A stretch of DNA of 64,000 bases from Mucilaginibacter paludis DSM 18603 (GCF_000166195.2 NZ_CM001403.1:4110432-4174431), one strand, 5' to 3'. Shown: positions 1 through 8,300, counted from the stretch's first letter. Notes: a model not told the origin generated them from the sequence alone. Program-made: numbers and translations.

Positions 1-6
1 ATCCAA

Positions 7-78
7 GGTCCCGTAGTTCAACGGATAGAATAGGAGTTTCCTAAACTCTAGATATGAGTTCGATTCTCGTCGGGACCA
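7..78 (+). tRNA. tRNA-Arg (anticodon CCT)
   Basis: The cloverleaf folds fully. The acceptor stem is GGTCCCG with CGGGACC, the anticodon stem GGAGT/ACTCT closes a TTCCTAA loop with anticodon CCT, and the T-arm is ATGAG-TTCGATT-CTCGT. The discriminator base is A and no CCA is encoded. It reads AGG codons. Its 3' half and downstream flank resemble a series of degenerate repeats later in the window, all in the same orientation, which makes it the likely anchor of the accessory region to its right. Confidence 0.95.
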
Positions 79-121
79 CTATTAAACCCATCCATGGGAA
101 CGGGATGGGAAAGATTATTTA

Positions 122-153
122 AGAGCCTTTAGATGAAAATCTGGAGGCTTTTT
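122..153 (+). terminator. Terminator of tRNA-Arg
   Basis: AGCCTTTAGAT and ATCTGGAGGCT form a stem followed by TTTTTG. Between the tRNA and this hairpin, CCCATCC (88-94) pairs with GGATGGG. The same two-hairpin order recurs beside the tRNA-like repeats near 2.4 and 7.6 kb. Confidence 0.85.
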
Positions 154-342
154 GTTGCCGTATGTTAATAGGATGATGTCCCCCAAATATCAGCTTTAGC
201 CTTAAAGCCCTTTTACCGAAGAATATAGAACGCGCAAATTTTACATAACCTGATTTTATTTTAGACTAAGACAAAAGGCGTTTTGGCTTAATTCGTTTTT
301 GAAATTACGCTGACCTTTGTACTATCAAAAAAATCAGACAAA

Positions 343-1305
343 ATGAAAGCAATAAAAATTCATGAATTTGGCGATACGGAAGTGATGAAATTGGAAGAGG
401 TAGAACACCCTGTGCCTCAGGCCGATGAAATATTGATAAAAATGTACGCCAGCGGGGTTAATCCGGCAGATTATGTTGTCCGGCAGGGTGGCAACGAGAT
501 TTTGAAACCGTTCCTGAAACTGCCACTGGGGCTTGGCCTGGATGGAGCTGGCGAAATAGAAGCAATGGGAAGCGATGTAAAAGGCTTTAAGAAAGGCGAT
601 AAGGTTTACGGTATTCCTAATTTTTTGGGTGGTACCTATGCAGAGTTTATTGCTGCCAAAGCCACCCAGTTTGCTATAATGCCAAACAACGTAAGCTTTA
701 ATGAAGCCGGTTCTATTCCATCCTGCGCATTAATGGCCTGGAACGGAATGGATCTTGGTAAAGTGGGCGCGGGTCAAAGAGTGTTGATCAATGGAGCCGG
801 CGGCGGAATAGGCAACCTTGCAGTGCAATTTGCTAAAGCAAAAGGGGCATATGTGATTGGTACAGCCTCCCAACGCAATTTTGGTTTTTTAAAACAACTG
901 GGCGCAGATGAAGTGATTGATTATAAGGACGAAAACTTTGCAAGCTTGCTGCGCGATATTGACGTTGTTTTTGACGCCTCGCCAGTATTTAATGAAGATG
1001 CTAGAATAATTATGGCAGTTGCATTAAAAGATGGCGGCAGGTTTGTTTCTGTTCAGCTCCCGTATCCTTTCAGCGAAGAGTTTCTTAATATACTTGCAAA
1101 AAAACACGGTGAAGCAAAAATGATTAGGCGGGAACTTGATGTTGCACTGTCACTTACCGATATTGCAAAACTAATTGAAGAAGGCAAGGTAAGCATTATT
1201 GTTAGCAAAGTTTACCCAATGGAAAAAGTAGCTGAGTCACATACCGAATTGGAAACAAAACACGTCCGGGGTAAGATTGTATTGGAAATTAGAAAAGAGA
1301 ATTAA
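343..1305 (+). CDS. NAD(P)H-dependent quinone oxidoreductase-like MDR protein
   Basis: This is a 320-residue medium-chain dehydrogenase/reductase of the zinc-free quinone oxidoreductase (QOR) type. The N-terminal GroES-like half contains GLGLDGAGEIEAMG near residues 60-75. The nucleotide-binding half contains NGAGGGIGNLAVQFAKAKG near residues 148-166, a GxGxxG-type Rossmann turn. No structural zinc cysteine cluster is visible. The expected role is NAD(P)H reduction of quinones or other activated carbonyls in the cytosol; the true substrate cannot be read from sequence. An AraC regulator starts 6 bases downstream on the same strand, so the two are probably co-transcribed. The length is normal for the family. 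Confidence 0.85.
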   Translation: MKAIKIHEFGDTEVMKLEEVEHPVPQADEILIKMYASGVNPADYVVRQGGNEILKPFLKLPLGLGLDGAGEIEAMGSDVKGFKKGDKVYGIPNFLGGTYAEFIAAKATQFAIMPNNVSFNEAGSIPSCALMAWNGMDLGKVGAGQRVLINGAGGGIGNLAVQFAKAKGAYVIGTASQRNFGFLKQLGADEVIDYKDENFASLLRDIDVVFDASPVFNEDARIIMAVALKDGGRFVSVQLPYPFSEEFLNILAKKHGEAKMIRRELDVALSLTDIAKLIEEGKVSIIVSKVYPMEKVAESHTELETKHVRGKIVLEIRKEN

Positions 1306-1311
1306 CATAAA

Positions 1312-2226
1312 ATGAAGCGGATCAAAACTATTAGTGAGTTTCACCAGTTCCGGCACCTACCTGCGCCGGAACATCCCCTGATCAGTGTGACTGAAATCGA
1401 TCTGGTGAAGCAAACGGTGAATAAAGAATCCATGAACTGGTGTTACGATTTTTATGCTATAGGTATGAAAAGAGTTTCCTTCTCAAACCACATTAATTTC
1501 AGGTACGGGCAGCAGCCGTTTGACTTCAACGAAGGGATTTTATCTTTCGTGGCACCCAATCAGTTACTAAGCCTTTCTGTTGACACAAAACAAGAAACCA
1601 CACAATCGGGGTGGCTGCTGCTCATTCACTCTGATTTTTTATGGAATACGCCATTAGCTAAATCAATCAGGAAATATGATTTCTGGGACTATTCGGTCCA
1701 TGAGTCGTTATTTCTTTCAGTAAAAGAAGAAGCCACGCTCATTCATATCTTTAAAAATATACAGCAGGAGTATCATGCGAATATTGACCGCTTCAGTAAA
1801 CAGATTATCATTGCACAGATAGAAAGCTTACTGACTTATGCAGACCGTTTTTATCACCGCCAGTTTATTACAAGGGAAAAAACCAATCATCAGCTATTGG
1901 AAAAACTGGAAACATTATTGGATGATTATTTTAGCAGCAATGAGTTGGTAATAAAAGGTGTGCCTACTGTTCAGTATATTACAGACGCACTAAATGTATC
2001 ACCAAACTATTTGCGAGGTTTGCTTAAAGTATTAACAGGACAAAATACGCAACAGCTCATACATGATAAACTGATTGAAAAAGCCAAAGAAAAATTATCT
2101 GTAACAGATTTTTCTATTTCCGAAATTGCCTATGCATTAGGTTTTGAACATCCGCAATCGTTTACTAAATTATTTAAAAGCAAAACCAATTTATCACCTT
2201 TAGCCTATCGACAGTCGTTTAACTGA
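1312..2226 (+). CDS. AraC-family transcriptional regulator
   Basis: This is a 304-residue protein with a C-terminal AraC/XylS double helix-turn-helix (about residues 205-300). The first helix-turn-helix region is VQYITDALNVSPNYLRGLLK and the second contains ISEIAYALGFEHPQSFTKLFK, followed by SPLAYRQS, the usual family ending. The N-terminal 190 residues are an effector domain typical of Bacteroidota AraC proteins, with no recognisable ligand motif. It starts 6 bases after the oxidoreductase gene and is likely to control that gene and itself. The stop is followed by a tRNA-like repeat and a terminator. Confidence 0.88.
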   Translation: MKRIKTISEFHQFRHLPAPEHPLISVTEIDLVKQTVNKESMNWCYDFYAIGMKRVSFSNHINFRYGQQPFDFNEGILSFVAPNQLLSLSVDTKQETTQSGWLLLIHSDFLWNTPLAKSIRKYDFWDYSVHESLFLSVKEEATLIHIFKNIQQEYHANIDRFSKQIIIAQIESLLTYADRFYHRQFITREKTNHQLLEKLETLLDDYFSSNELVIKGVPTVQYITDALNVSPNYLRGLLKVLTGQNTQQLIHDKLIEKAKEKLSVTDFSISEIAYALGFEHPQSFTKLFKSKTNLSPLAYRQSFN

Positions 2227-2309
2227 TCTTAAATTGATGTATCGGCAGTTAGCACCAGCAAGGTTTGATTTTTCGGTTTGTCTAGACTAATAGTAGCCCA
2301 AATTCTTTT

Positions 2310-2447
2310 CCAGCCCCACCGCATTGTGCAAATCCTCTATAAAAGAGTTCGAGTTTTGTAGTCTAAGGACCACTAAATGACCCATCTTATGCCAAGTATG
2401 GGAATAAAATTGAAAAGCCTTTAGATGTAAATCTGGAGGCTTTTTTA
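2310..2447 (+). repeat. tRNA-3'-like repeat with terminator, copy 1
   Basis: The core (2310-2373) runs from a GCA-TTG-TGC mini-hairpin through AAAAGAGTTCGAGTTTTG, which matches a T-arm, to GGACCAC, which matches the tRNA-Arg 3' end. It is followed by CCCAT...ATGGG and then a terminator (2413-2447) whose stem, AAAGCCTTTAGAT with ATCTGGAGGCTTT, is nearly the one behind the real tRNA. It has no intact D-arm or anticodon arm, so it is not a functional tRNA. Confidence 0.75.
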
Positions 2448-2486
2448 TTAAAGCCACAGCCAATAGAAATTAGTCTGAACTTATTA

Positions 2487-3665
2487 TCAATAGATCAATT
2501 TCGCCAATTTTTTATCCAGTTCTCTTATGGGTTCTTCACTATAATCCATTTTATAAAACTTGTTGCGGCCTCGATAGCGTCCTATAATTTTATGGTTTTT
2601 GTCTATAAGTAAAACCAGGGAAGGGGCCATTTGGCGTATGCTATAAAATGTGTCAAGGTTAGCAACTGGGGCCGAAAATATATTATACCACGCCTCAATT
2701 TTTTCCTTTTTTACCGAGTCTCGCCAAATTTTCTTAAATGGCTCTGTCGAAACAGCAAGAATCTTTAAACCCCGGGATTTATATTTGTTATAAACTGGCT
2801 TTAAATCAGCGTTATCATTCGCCCAACCTGCCCAAAAGTAAAATAATACATAATTATTTATTTTAAAGGTCTGTGGATTAAACCTGCTACCGTCTATGTT
2901 AGTTCCTAATGGCATTCTAACAACACGTCCAACTATTGAAGCTTTGCGGTTTGCTATTACTTTATTAATCTCTTCACCATCTACGCTTTTTTTTACCGGC
3001 TGAGAAAACTTGTTGTAGAACATTTCTATCGAATCCAGCCGCATATCTCCTTCTGCAAAATTATTTAGTAAATAGGCACTTAGATAGGACTGTGGATGAG
3101 AACTGATATAGCGGTAATCTACCTGATCAATTTGCAGATTGCATTTATCGATTTTTGCTCCTACGGCCACGACTGCAATATGATTTTTAGGCGTATTGCC
3201 AGCGCTGGAAATCGCAAATGTTACTCTATACAATGAATCCCTTATTTTATTAATCGGTTTATACAATGTTTGCATTTTCATCCATTCATCCTGCACAGGC
3301 GAACCTGATAATACCGCATGCTCAAAATCGTTTTCCGTTAGTGATATAGTCATATTGCCAGGACTTAAGAATATATCAACATAATTTGATACATCTGGGC
3401 CGTTTGGAGTTATTTTTATATCACTGGTAACTCCCGCATAAACAGGGCTACTGATAAATCCCTTGAATGAGAAAATACCATTTTTTAGATAAACCTTACG
3501 TTGTGTTTTTTTGCCGCTACTTTCCTTGTAAGTTAAAAATATTGCGTGTGCGTGCTTGCCGATATATGTTCCTTTCAAGACAAAATTCGATGTTTTCTTT
3601 TCTTGCGCTAAAGCAATATAAGTAAACAGAGGTAAAAGCAACAACAAGTATATATTGCGTTTCAT
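2487..3665 (-). CDS. Exported DUF4369/TlpA-like protein lacking the CXXC motif
   Basis: This is a 392-residue protein. A signal peptide (residues 1-20, ending ALAQ) is followed by a DUF4369-like beta domain (about 26-130), a helical middle, and a C-terminal thioredoxin fold (about 255-390). The thioredoxin part keeps the expected strand YVLFYFWAGW, but the position of WCxxC reads WANDN, with no cysteine. TlpA-type proteins normally reduce periplasmic disulfides; without the redox pair this one is more likely a binding or scaffold protein, which is an inference. It lies alone between two tRNA-like repeats, on the opposite strand to the preceding gene, and its end faces the copy 1 terminator. 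Confidence 0.7.
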   Translation of the reverse strand: MKRNIYLLLLLPLFTYIALAQEKKTSNFVLKGTYIGKHAHAIFLTYKESSGKKTQRKVYLKNGIFSFKGFISSPVYAGVTSDIKITPNGPDVSNYVDIFLSPGNMTISLTENDFEHAVLSGSPVQDEWMKMQTLYKPINKIRDSLYRVTFAISSAGNTPKNHIAVVAVGAKIDKCNLQIDQVDYRYISSHPQSYLSAYLLNNFAEGDMRLDSIEMFYNKFSQPVKKSVDGEEINKVIANRKASIVGRVVRMPLGTNIDGSRFNPQTFKINNYVLFYFWAGWANDNADLKPVYNKYKSRGLKILAVSTEPFKKIWRDSVKKEKIEAWYNIFSAPVANLDTFYSIRQMAPSLVLLIDKNHKIIGRYRGRNKFYKMDYSEEPIRELDKKLAKLIY

Positions 3666-3912
3666 GACTTGAGGTTTATTACCTAAATTAATAATATTTT
3701 GTGATGCTTGCTTAAATTAGATAGAATGTTTTATCATTTAAAACCTGACAAACACTCATTCAAAAATAGAAAATTATTCTCCAAACGGTCCGTACATCAA
3801 AGCCTTCCGAATTCTATATAGCGGCCTTTAATATAATGCTTTTACTATGTTTAACGTTGACAAATTCTATTTAGCCAATTAGTTAGTTATGATATTTTAA
3901 ATAAAGCTCCTA

Positions 3913-4368
3913 ATGCATTCGATTAGAAAATATGTTGTATTGTATTTGATATGGACAGGCTTTTTGCAGTTTAGCAAATCCTTTGGGCAAGATGCAGATA
4001 AGAGTTTTAATAGAGATTCATCCAAAACAATTAGTTTAATCGAGTTTAATCACCGGGTTGATAGAGCCGCCGAACTTCTTAAAACGAAGAAATTGGCGGC
4101 AATCGCAGACAGCGATCACATTAATATTATGATGTGCTTGAATACCATTTTCATGGTCCGTAAAAAGCATAGCATGGAAAAAGCTTTTACCGGAGGCAGA
4201 TATATGAAACTTGAAATTATAGATCTAAAAGTGAACTATGAAAAAGATATTATTAAAGTCTATCCAAAGTACACTTGGAATAGGGGAATGGGATATTATT
4301 TCCCCGAGCTAAAGATGGAACTTTATGGAACACCGATGCCTTATGCAATATTCAACGTATTGGAGTAA
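3913..4368 (+). CDS. Small exported protein of unknown function
   Basis: This is a 151-residue protein with an N-terminal signal peptide of about 25 residues (hydrophobic YVVLYLIWTGFLQF, then SFGQ). I do not recognise the family. The mature part is mixed helix and strand with a tyrosine- and lysine-rich C-terminus (YPKYTWNRGMGYYFPE). It is followed within 30 bases by the second tRNA-like repeat. AT-rich composition and isolation fit accessory cargo. Confidence 0.6.
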   Translation: MHSIRKYVVLYLIWTGFLQFSKSFGQDADKSFNRDSSKTISLIEFNHRVDRAAELLKTKKLAAIADSDHINIMMCLNTIFMVRKKHSMEKAFTGGRYMKLEIIDLKVNYEKDIIKVYPKYTWNRGMGYYFPELKMELYGTPMPYAIFNVLE

Positions 4369-4395
4369 ATACATTCAAAATGAAGATAAATTATG

Positions 4396-4490
4396 CCCAA
4401 ACCTGCCGCACAATGCAAATCAATCATTAAATGAGTTCGGTTTGTGTAGTATAGGGGCCACAAAATGACCGACTTATGCCAAGCATGGGG
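4396..4490 (+). repeat. tRNA-3'-like repeat, copy 2
   Basis: The core (4396-4461) has a GCA-CAA-TGC mini-hairpin, then ATGAGTTCGG and GGCCAC, followed by a segment with TTATGCCAAGCATGGGG that matches copy 1. It is more decayed than copy 1: the distal terminator is missing and the next gene's stop codon lies immediately beyond. Confidence 0.6.
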
Positions 4491-4494
4491 ATTT

Positions 4495-5151
4495 TTACAT
4501 AAAGTCGGCGTCAACGCTACTCAAATCCTCCGTTGGAAAGTTAAACTTCGCAATTAACTCTTCTTCAGTAAATATCAAGCTTTTGGGATTGATAAATAAT
4601 TCGAGCACTTTATCCAACTCATCATATTTTCCTATCAGGTTATTTGAGATGGAATTTGTGAGAAAAATTGAAAATACTGAAGTTGTAGAACTTGCTTCTA
4701 ACCATCCTGAATTGAATGTCAACAGGTTTCGGATCTGTCTTTTAAAATCAATTAGTTTGGGAAAGATAAAAGTTAACTGTTCTACTCTAATTTGTTTTGA
4801 TTGATCGACATTGCCACTTTCTTTCGCGACAAAACTTTTAATAAGATCTAAAAGATTTGCATAGTCATCTATTGCTCGATCATTTAAGAACTTTCCACTT
4901 AAGAGGAAGTTGATAGATATTTTTCTTTGGTTTGAAAATATTGATGTTGCTTTGTTTAGAAGGCTCGCGCTGGCGTTTTTAGCAAAAAAAGCATTTAATA
5001 GAGCTTCAATTTGGCGGAATCTAATTTGCCTCGGAAGATTTGACTTAAGGGATTGTAAATTCCATTCGTTTGAGTTTGGAGTCATTTCGATGAACTCTAA
5101 GACTTTATCAAGAAGATCAATTGCTGAATATGTCTTTGTAAGCATTACCAT
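4495..5151 (-). CDS. Hypothetical cytosolic protein
   Basis: This is a 218-residue, largely helical protein without signal peptide or membrane segments. I do not recognise a family. A second in-frame ATG two codons later (MLTKTYS) is an equally good start. It contains long amphipathic stretches such as DLLDKVLEFIEMTPNS near the N-terminus and ends DLSSVDADFM. It is the only gene between two same-orientation tRNA-like repeats (copies 2 and 3), so the repeats and this gene form a cassette-like unit. Confidence 0.55.
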   Translation of the reverse strand: MVMLTKTYSAIDLLDKVLEFIEMTPNSNEWNLQSLKSNLPRQIRFRQIEALLNAFFAKNASASLLNKATSIFSNQRKISINFLLSGKFLNDRAIDDYANLLDLIKSFVAKESGNVDQSKQIRVEQLTFIFPKLIDFKRQIRNLLTFNSGWLEASSTTSVFSIFLTNSISNNLIGKYDELDKVLELFINPKSLIFTEEELIAKFNFPTEDLSSVDADFM

Positions 5152-5186
5152 TTCTTATGAGATCGAATATAATCAATATTTATCCT

Positions 5187-5338
5187 CCAAGCCCGCCGCA
5201 CAATGCAAATCAGCCATAAAAGAGTTCGAGTTTTGTAGTCTAAAGACCACGGGGAAATTACACTGTGTTATGATTGTGTGAAAATATTAAAGAAGTTTTA
5301 ACAAGCCTTCAGACTGATTTCTGATGGCTTTTTTTTTG
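5187..5338 (+). repeat. tRNA-3'-like repeat with terminator, copy 3
   Basis: The core (5187-5250) has GCA-CAA-TGC, then AAAAGAGTTCGAGTTTTG, GTAGTCTAAAGACCAC. The internal hairpin of copy 1 is not conserved, but a terminator (5303-5338), with AAGCCTTCAGA and a TCTGATGGCTT arm plus nine T, closes the unit. It lies between two minus-strand hypothetical genes. Confidence 0.72.
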
Positions 5339-5371
5339 AAATTAAAACGGCTTTAAATACCAGGATATGTA

Positions 5372-6040
5372 TCAATAATCATATCTTTCTGTGTAATATT
5401 GGCCTTTATATGCAAAATGACGATATTCATTATCAGCCTTTGCGGCTAACTCCCTGTCGACTTGGTCGTCTTTTAAATTATAATGTCGTTTATTTAGAAA
5501 GCCAACAGTTCTTATAGTAGGGTGTTCTATTATCGGTGCTAAATTTCCATCAATGACATTTGTATCAACGAATCTAAAATCTATCAAATTGGGGAAGTGT
5601 TTTAAGAATGATAGATCAGCGATTGATCCGCAAGCGTTTAAACAAAGAACCTTTAGCTCTTTTAAACTTAGCAACTCATCAGTAAAAGTAAACTTCTTTG
5701 ATTGGTTGATATGTAAATATTGAAGACTCCCACTTAATTGAGATAATCCTAAATCGTTTTCAAGTTTGGTGCAGTAGTGTAATTCAAGTCTTTTTAGATT
5801 TCTAAACTTATCAACGCCTTGAAGGTCTTTTAGATTTGCCCAGTTGAGTTCTAAATAGGATAGCTTATTGGAACTGGGTAGATTGTCAAATGAACTTTCC
5901 TTATGTTTTAAATGCCAAAGAATAACATACTCAACATTTATAAAATTATCGTCTATTTTCGACCTTTTCTTAAAGTCTTGATTAAGGTAATTACCATCTT
6001 TAAGTTGCTCAAACCAAATCGTGTTATATCGCCAATCCAT
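5372..6040 (-). CDS. Leucine-rich-repeat-like protein
   Basis: This is a 222-residue protein with irregular leucine-rich repeats: LSYLELNWANLKDLQG, LKRLELHYCTKLEND, LQYLHINQSKKFTF and LKVLCLNACGSIADLSFL follow the LxxLxLxxC/N pattern over about residues 60-165. No signal peptide or anchor is visible, so it is probably cytosolic. LRR proteins usually bind other proteins; the partner is unknown. It stands alone between tRNA-like repeat 3 and a further decayed copy, like its neighbours. Confidence 0.65.
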   Translation of the reverse strand: MDWRYNTIWFEQLKDGNYLNQDFKKRSKIDDNFINVEYVILWHLKHKESSFDNLPSSNKLSYLELNWANLKDLQGVDKFRNLKRLELHYCTKLENDLGLSQLSGSLQYLHINQSKKFTFTDELLSLKELKVLCLNACGSIADLSFLKHFPNLIDFRFVDTNVIDGNLAPIIEHPTIRTVGFLNKRHYNLKDDQVDRELAAKADNEYRHFAYKGQYYTERYDY

Positions 6041-6186
6041 GGTTTAAATGTACCGCTTTTAGTTGTAATTCGATGTCAGATTTAAGTGGTATAAAACATA
6101 ATTGAACCATTTTTAATTTGGGTCTAAACCTGCCAGCCGTTTTTTTGTAAAAAAATGGTGTGTTATAATTAAAGCCTGCACCACAA

Positions 6187-6222
6187 CAAAAGCCTTCAGG
6201 TTGATTTTTGAGGGATTTTTTG
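6187..6222 (+). terminator. Remnant terminator of the tRNA-like repeat family
   Basis: AAAAGCCTTCAGGTTGAT...TTGAGGGATTTTTTG matches the distal terminator of the other copies with a partly decayed 3' arm. A weak trace of the upstream core (CTAAACCTGCC, CCTGCACCAC) lies at 6124-6185. Confidence 0.5.
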
Positions 6223-6223
6223 T

Positions 6224-6293
6224 TTACTGTAGTCTGAGACTACGAGCATAGTTATTCGAAGTTTGGAAACTTCGGATAGCGGGGTTACAGTAG
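6224..6293. other. Structured intergenic palindrome cluster
   Basis: Within the gene-free stretch 6041-6631 there are nested inverted repeats: an outer pair TACTGTA (6225-6231) with TACAGTA (6286-6292), a hairpin GTAGTC-tga-GACTAC (6229-6243), and a 12-bp stem TATTCGAAGTTT-gg-AAACTTCGGATA (6252-6277) with one G-U pair. It could be a structured RNA, a recombination site or a decayed element. The rest of the stretch (6294-6631) is AT-rich and I see nothing firm in it. Confidence 0.45.
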
Positions 6294-6631
6294 TTTGTTT
6301 TTGTTTTAATATGTTAAAACTGTCTGATATTGTGCTGATTAAGGCAAAAAAATCCTTTGATATTTGGGTTCAATAACTTGTTAAATCTTAAGCCTTGCGG
6401 AAACAGTAAAAATTGAAGTCTTTGCTTTATCTTTAAAGGGCCAACAAGTGTTTTTTATTTGAACTTTTTTAATCTTATTTAAAGGCAAAAGTTTGTTATC
6501 ATCGGCCTAATGGTTTCAACTAAGGTATCCTATGACCAAAAACTTTAGTTCCCTACTAAATGTTTATATATTTGAGTATAGAAAATTTAACAATCATTTT
6601 CTTTAGCATTATACTGAAAATAAGGAATGTT

Positions 6632-6790
6632 ATGGCGGAGTTAAAACGTTATACTGATTTTAATAGCTTGAAACTGGCTGCAAAGTCTAATCGTAAATCA
6701 AATATTATTGATTTGGAAAAGGTCAAAAAATTAGAATCTTTTTTTGAATCATTAAGAAAGCACTTAGTAAAGCAAATTCATATAAGATAG
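6632..6790 (+). CDS. Small protein upstream of a nucleotidyltransferase
   Basis: This is a 52-residue basic, helical protein (MAELKRYTDFNSLK...). An ATG 24 codons further upstream is in frame, but the residues it would add look like translated AT-rich leader with no conserved feature, so the internal start is preferred. It ends 14 bases before the nucleotidyltransferase gene on the same strand. Its size, charge and position are those of an antitoxin-like partner; this is an inference from context, not from a recognised domain. Confidence 0.55.
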   Translation: MAELKRYTDFNSLKLAAKSNRKSNIIDLEKVKKLESFFESLRKHLVKQIHIR

Positions 6791-6804
6791 GTAGGTGCTC
6801 GGCC

Positions 6805-7317
6805 ATGGAAAATAAATTGATTGCTGACCTTGTTAGGGTTTGCGAAGTACTCAAAAATTACGGCATTGAATATTTAATTGTCGGCGGAACTGCAGTAGCG
6901 TTACATGGCTATTTCCGAATTACGATGAATATTGACGGAACGCCAAATGATAAACACGATCTTGATATTTGGTATAATCCAACGTATAAAAATTACTTCC
7001 TTCTTCTTAATGCGTTGGCAGAATTAGGTTTTGACGCCAATGGTTTTAAAAAAGAGAAATCTCCAAACCCGAAAAAATCTTACTTCCAATTTGAAACAGA
7101 TGATTTTTCGTTTGACTTTCTGCCAGAGCTATTAAGTTTAAAGAAGTTTGGGAGTGCCTTCAGAAAAAAAGAGATTGTGAATCTAAACGGCATCGAAATT
7201 TGGTACATAAGTTACGAAGATTTGTTAAATGAAAAACAGGAAAACGGCAGATCAAAAGATATTAATGATATCGAACAATTAAAAATCAGAAATTCAAACG
7301 AAACTGGGCAAAACTAA
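6805..7317 (+). CDS. Nucleotidyltransferase of the MNT/AbiEii-like superfamily
   Basis: This is a 170-residue protein. Residues 20-60 show the polymerase-beta nucleotidyltransferase pattern: YLIVGGTAVALHGYFR, then after about 15 residues HDLDIWY, where the GG and the DxD-type acidic pair would bind NTP and metal. A third acidic strand, FSFDFLPE, lies near residue 108. The C-terminal helix ISYEDLLNEKQENGRSKDINDIEQL (with KDINDIEQL the conserved D-x-x-D-x-x-x-L ending) is usual in stand-alone nucleotidyltransferases linked to toxin-antitoxin or abortive-infection pairs. The target (tRNA, protein or drug) cannot be told from sequence. Cytosolic; co-directional with the small gene 14 bases upstream. 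Confidence 0.7.
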   Translation: MENKLIADLVRVCEVLKNYGIEYLIVGGTAVALHGYFRITMNIDGTPNDKHDLDIWYNPTYKNYFLLLNALAELGFDANGFKKEKSPNPKKSYFQFETDDFSFDFLPELLSLKKFGSAFRKKEIVNLNGIEIWYISYEDLLNEKQENGRSKDINDIEQLKIRNSNETGQN

Positions 7318-7490
7318 ATTAAATAGTTTTAGTAGCCAATAGAAAAATATGCCAATAGACTTATTCTTTTTGATATCAAATGATCCTAAATTAAATATGT
7401 TTTTGATGGTCAAAATATAACGAAAGTCCCTCGCTACCGAATGTATCCTACTTACAGTAAAGCTATTCTTCCAAACGTATTAATTATCCT

Positions 7491-7627
7491 CCAAACCCGC
7501 TGCATTGTGCAAATCAACCATAAAAGAGTTCGAGTTTTGTAGCCCTAAGGACCACATTTACATCCATGGGAACAACATGGGAAAGATTATTGAAAAGCCT
7601 TCAGATGGAAATCCGGAGACTTTTTTT
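7491..7627 (+). repeat. tRNA-3'-like repeat with terminator, copy 4
   Basis: This is the best match to the tRNA flank. The core (7491-7555) has TGCA-TTG-TGCA, AAAAGAGTTCGAGTTTTG and GGACCAC. It is followed by CCATGGGAACAACATGGGAA, which parallels CCATGGGAACGGGATGGGAA behind the real tRNA, then AAGATTATT and a terminator (7593-7627) like the tRNA's. The similarity beyond the tRNA itself shows that tRNA and flank were copied together. Confidence 0.8.
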
Positions 7628-7631
7628 GTAG

Positions 7632-8213
7632 TTAATTTTTCAACGACTTTTTTGATGGGGGAGGGAATTTAAAGTTATGCACATTGGGCATTGGGCGAGG
7701 CCTTTGGCTTTCGGACTCAAAGCGGAAAATATCCTTAGTTGATTTGGGTTTTATAAATTTATAGCTGTTACTTAAGTAGTAAAACACATGCGCAACGCTA
7801 TCTGGTAAACTTGCAGATTGCGCTTTAATATGCTTTATTTTATTATTGTAATGAATAAATACTTCCAAGCTTTGGTCGTCAACTGAATGTTGATATAAAG
7901 TATCAAGTTTTTTATAATTTATACTTTCTAACTTGATATTTAATGTATCCCAAAATTCAGCACTAATCCTTGTAGAATAATATCCTTTAAGTTTTCCATT
8001 GTTTTCGGCATCAGGAGGTAAAGTGAAATAGGTATCCCCACCGAAATATTTATAGTCAAGGGAACTATCTATACTTACAATAGTTGATTGGCAAGGTCCA
8101 AAGCACCCACCAGTAGCTATTTCAATTTTAGTGATTTCGTTTTGTCTTTGCCAGTGTTTATCACAAGATGATAAAAAAGCTATTAAGAGTAAAAGTGTCA
8201 GATATTGTTTCAT
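7632..8213 (-). CDS. DUF6438-like lipoprotein
   Basis: This is a 193-residue lipoprotein. The ATG giving MKQYLTLLLLIAFLSSC is chosen because the lipobox LSSC falls at residue 17; a longer reading upstream has no such logic. The mature part holds IEIATGGCFGPCQSTIVSID, the CxGxCP-like motif of DUF6438 proteins, whose function is unknown. The end of the coding region is proline-rich (QRPRPMPNVHNFKFPPPSKK). It sits alone between tRNA-like repeats 4 and 5. Confidence 0.7.
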   Translation of the reverse strand: MKQYLTLLLLIAFLSSCDKHWQRQNEITKIEIATGGCFGPCQSTIVSIDSSLDYKYFGGDTYFTLPPDAENNGKLKGYYSTRISAEFWDTLNIKLESINYKKLDTLYQHSVDDQSLEVFIHYNNKIKHIKAQSASLPDSVAHVFYYLSNSYKFIKPKSTKDIFRFESESQRPRPMPNVHNFKFPPPSKKSLKN

Positions 8214-8241
8214 GTGATTTAAGGTTAATACTAAGGTAGGA

Positions 8242-8300
8242 CAAATCCGCCGCACAATACAAATCAGCCATAAAAGAGTCTGAGTTATGCATAGCGATAT
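8242..8300 (+). repeat. tRNA-3'-like repeat, copy 5 (partial)
   Basis: CCGCCGCACAATACAAATCA, then GCCATAAAAGAGTCTGAG, matches the core, but the 3' half decays and neither the GGACCAC end nor the terminator is kept. Beyond it, 8301-8610 has no gene; it presumably contains the promoter of the next gene, though no clear TAnnTTTG box is seen. Confidence 0.6.

Noticed and set aside
2487..3665. Calling the TlpA-like protein a thiol-disulfide oxidoreductase
   Set aside because: Both catalytic cysteines are absent.
7491..7555. Repeat cores as functional tRNA genes
   Set aside because: They lack an acceptor 5' strand, D-arm and anticodon arm; only a T-arm-like segment and 3' end remain.
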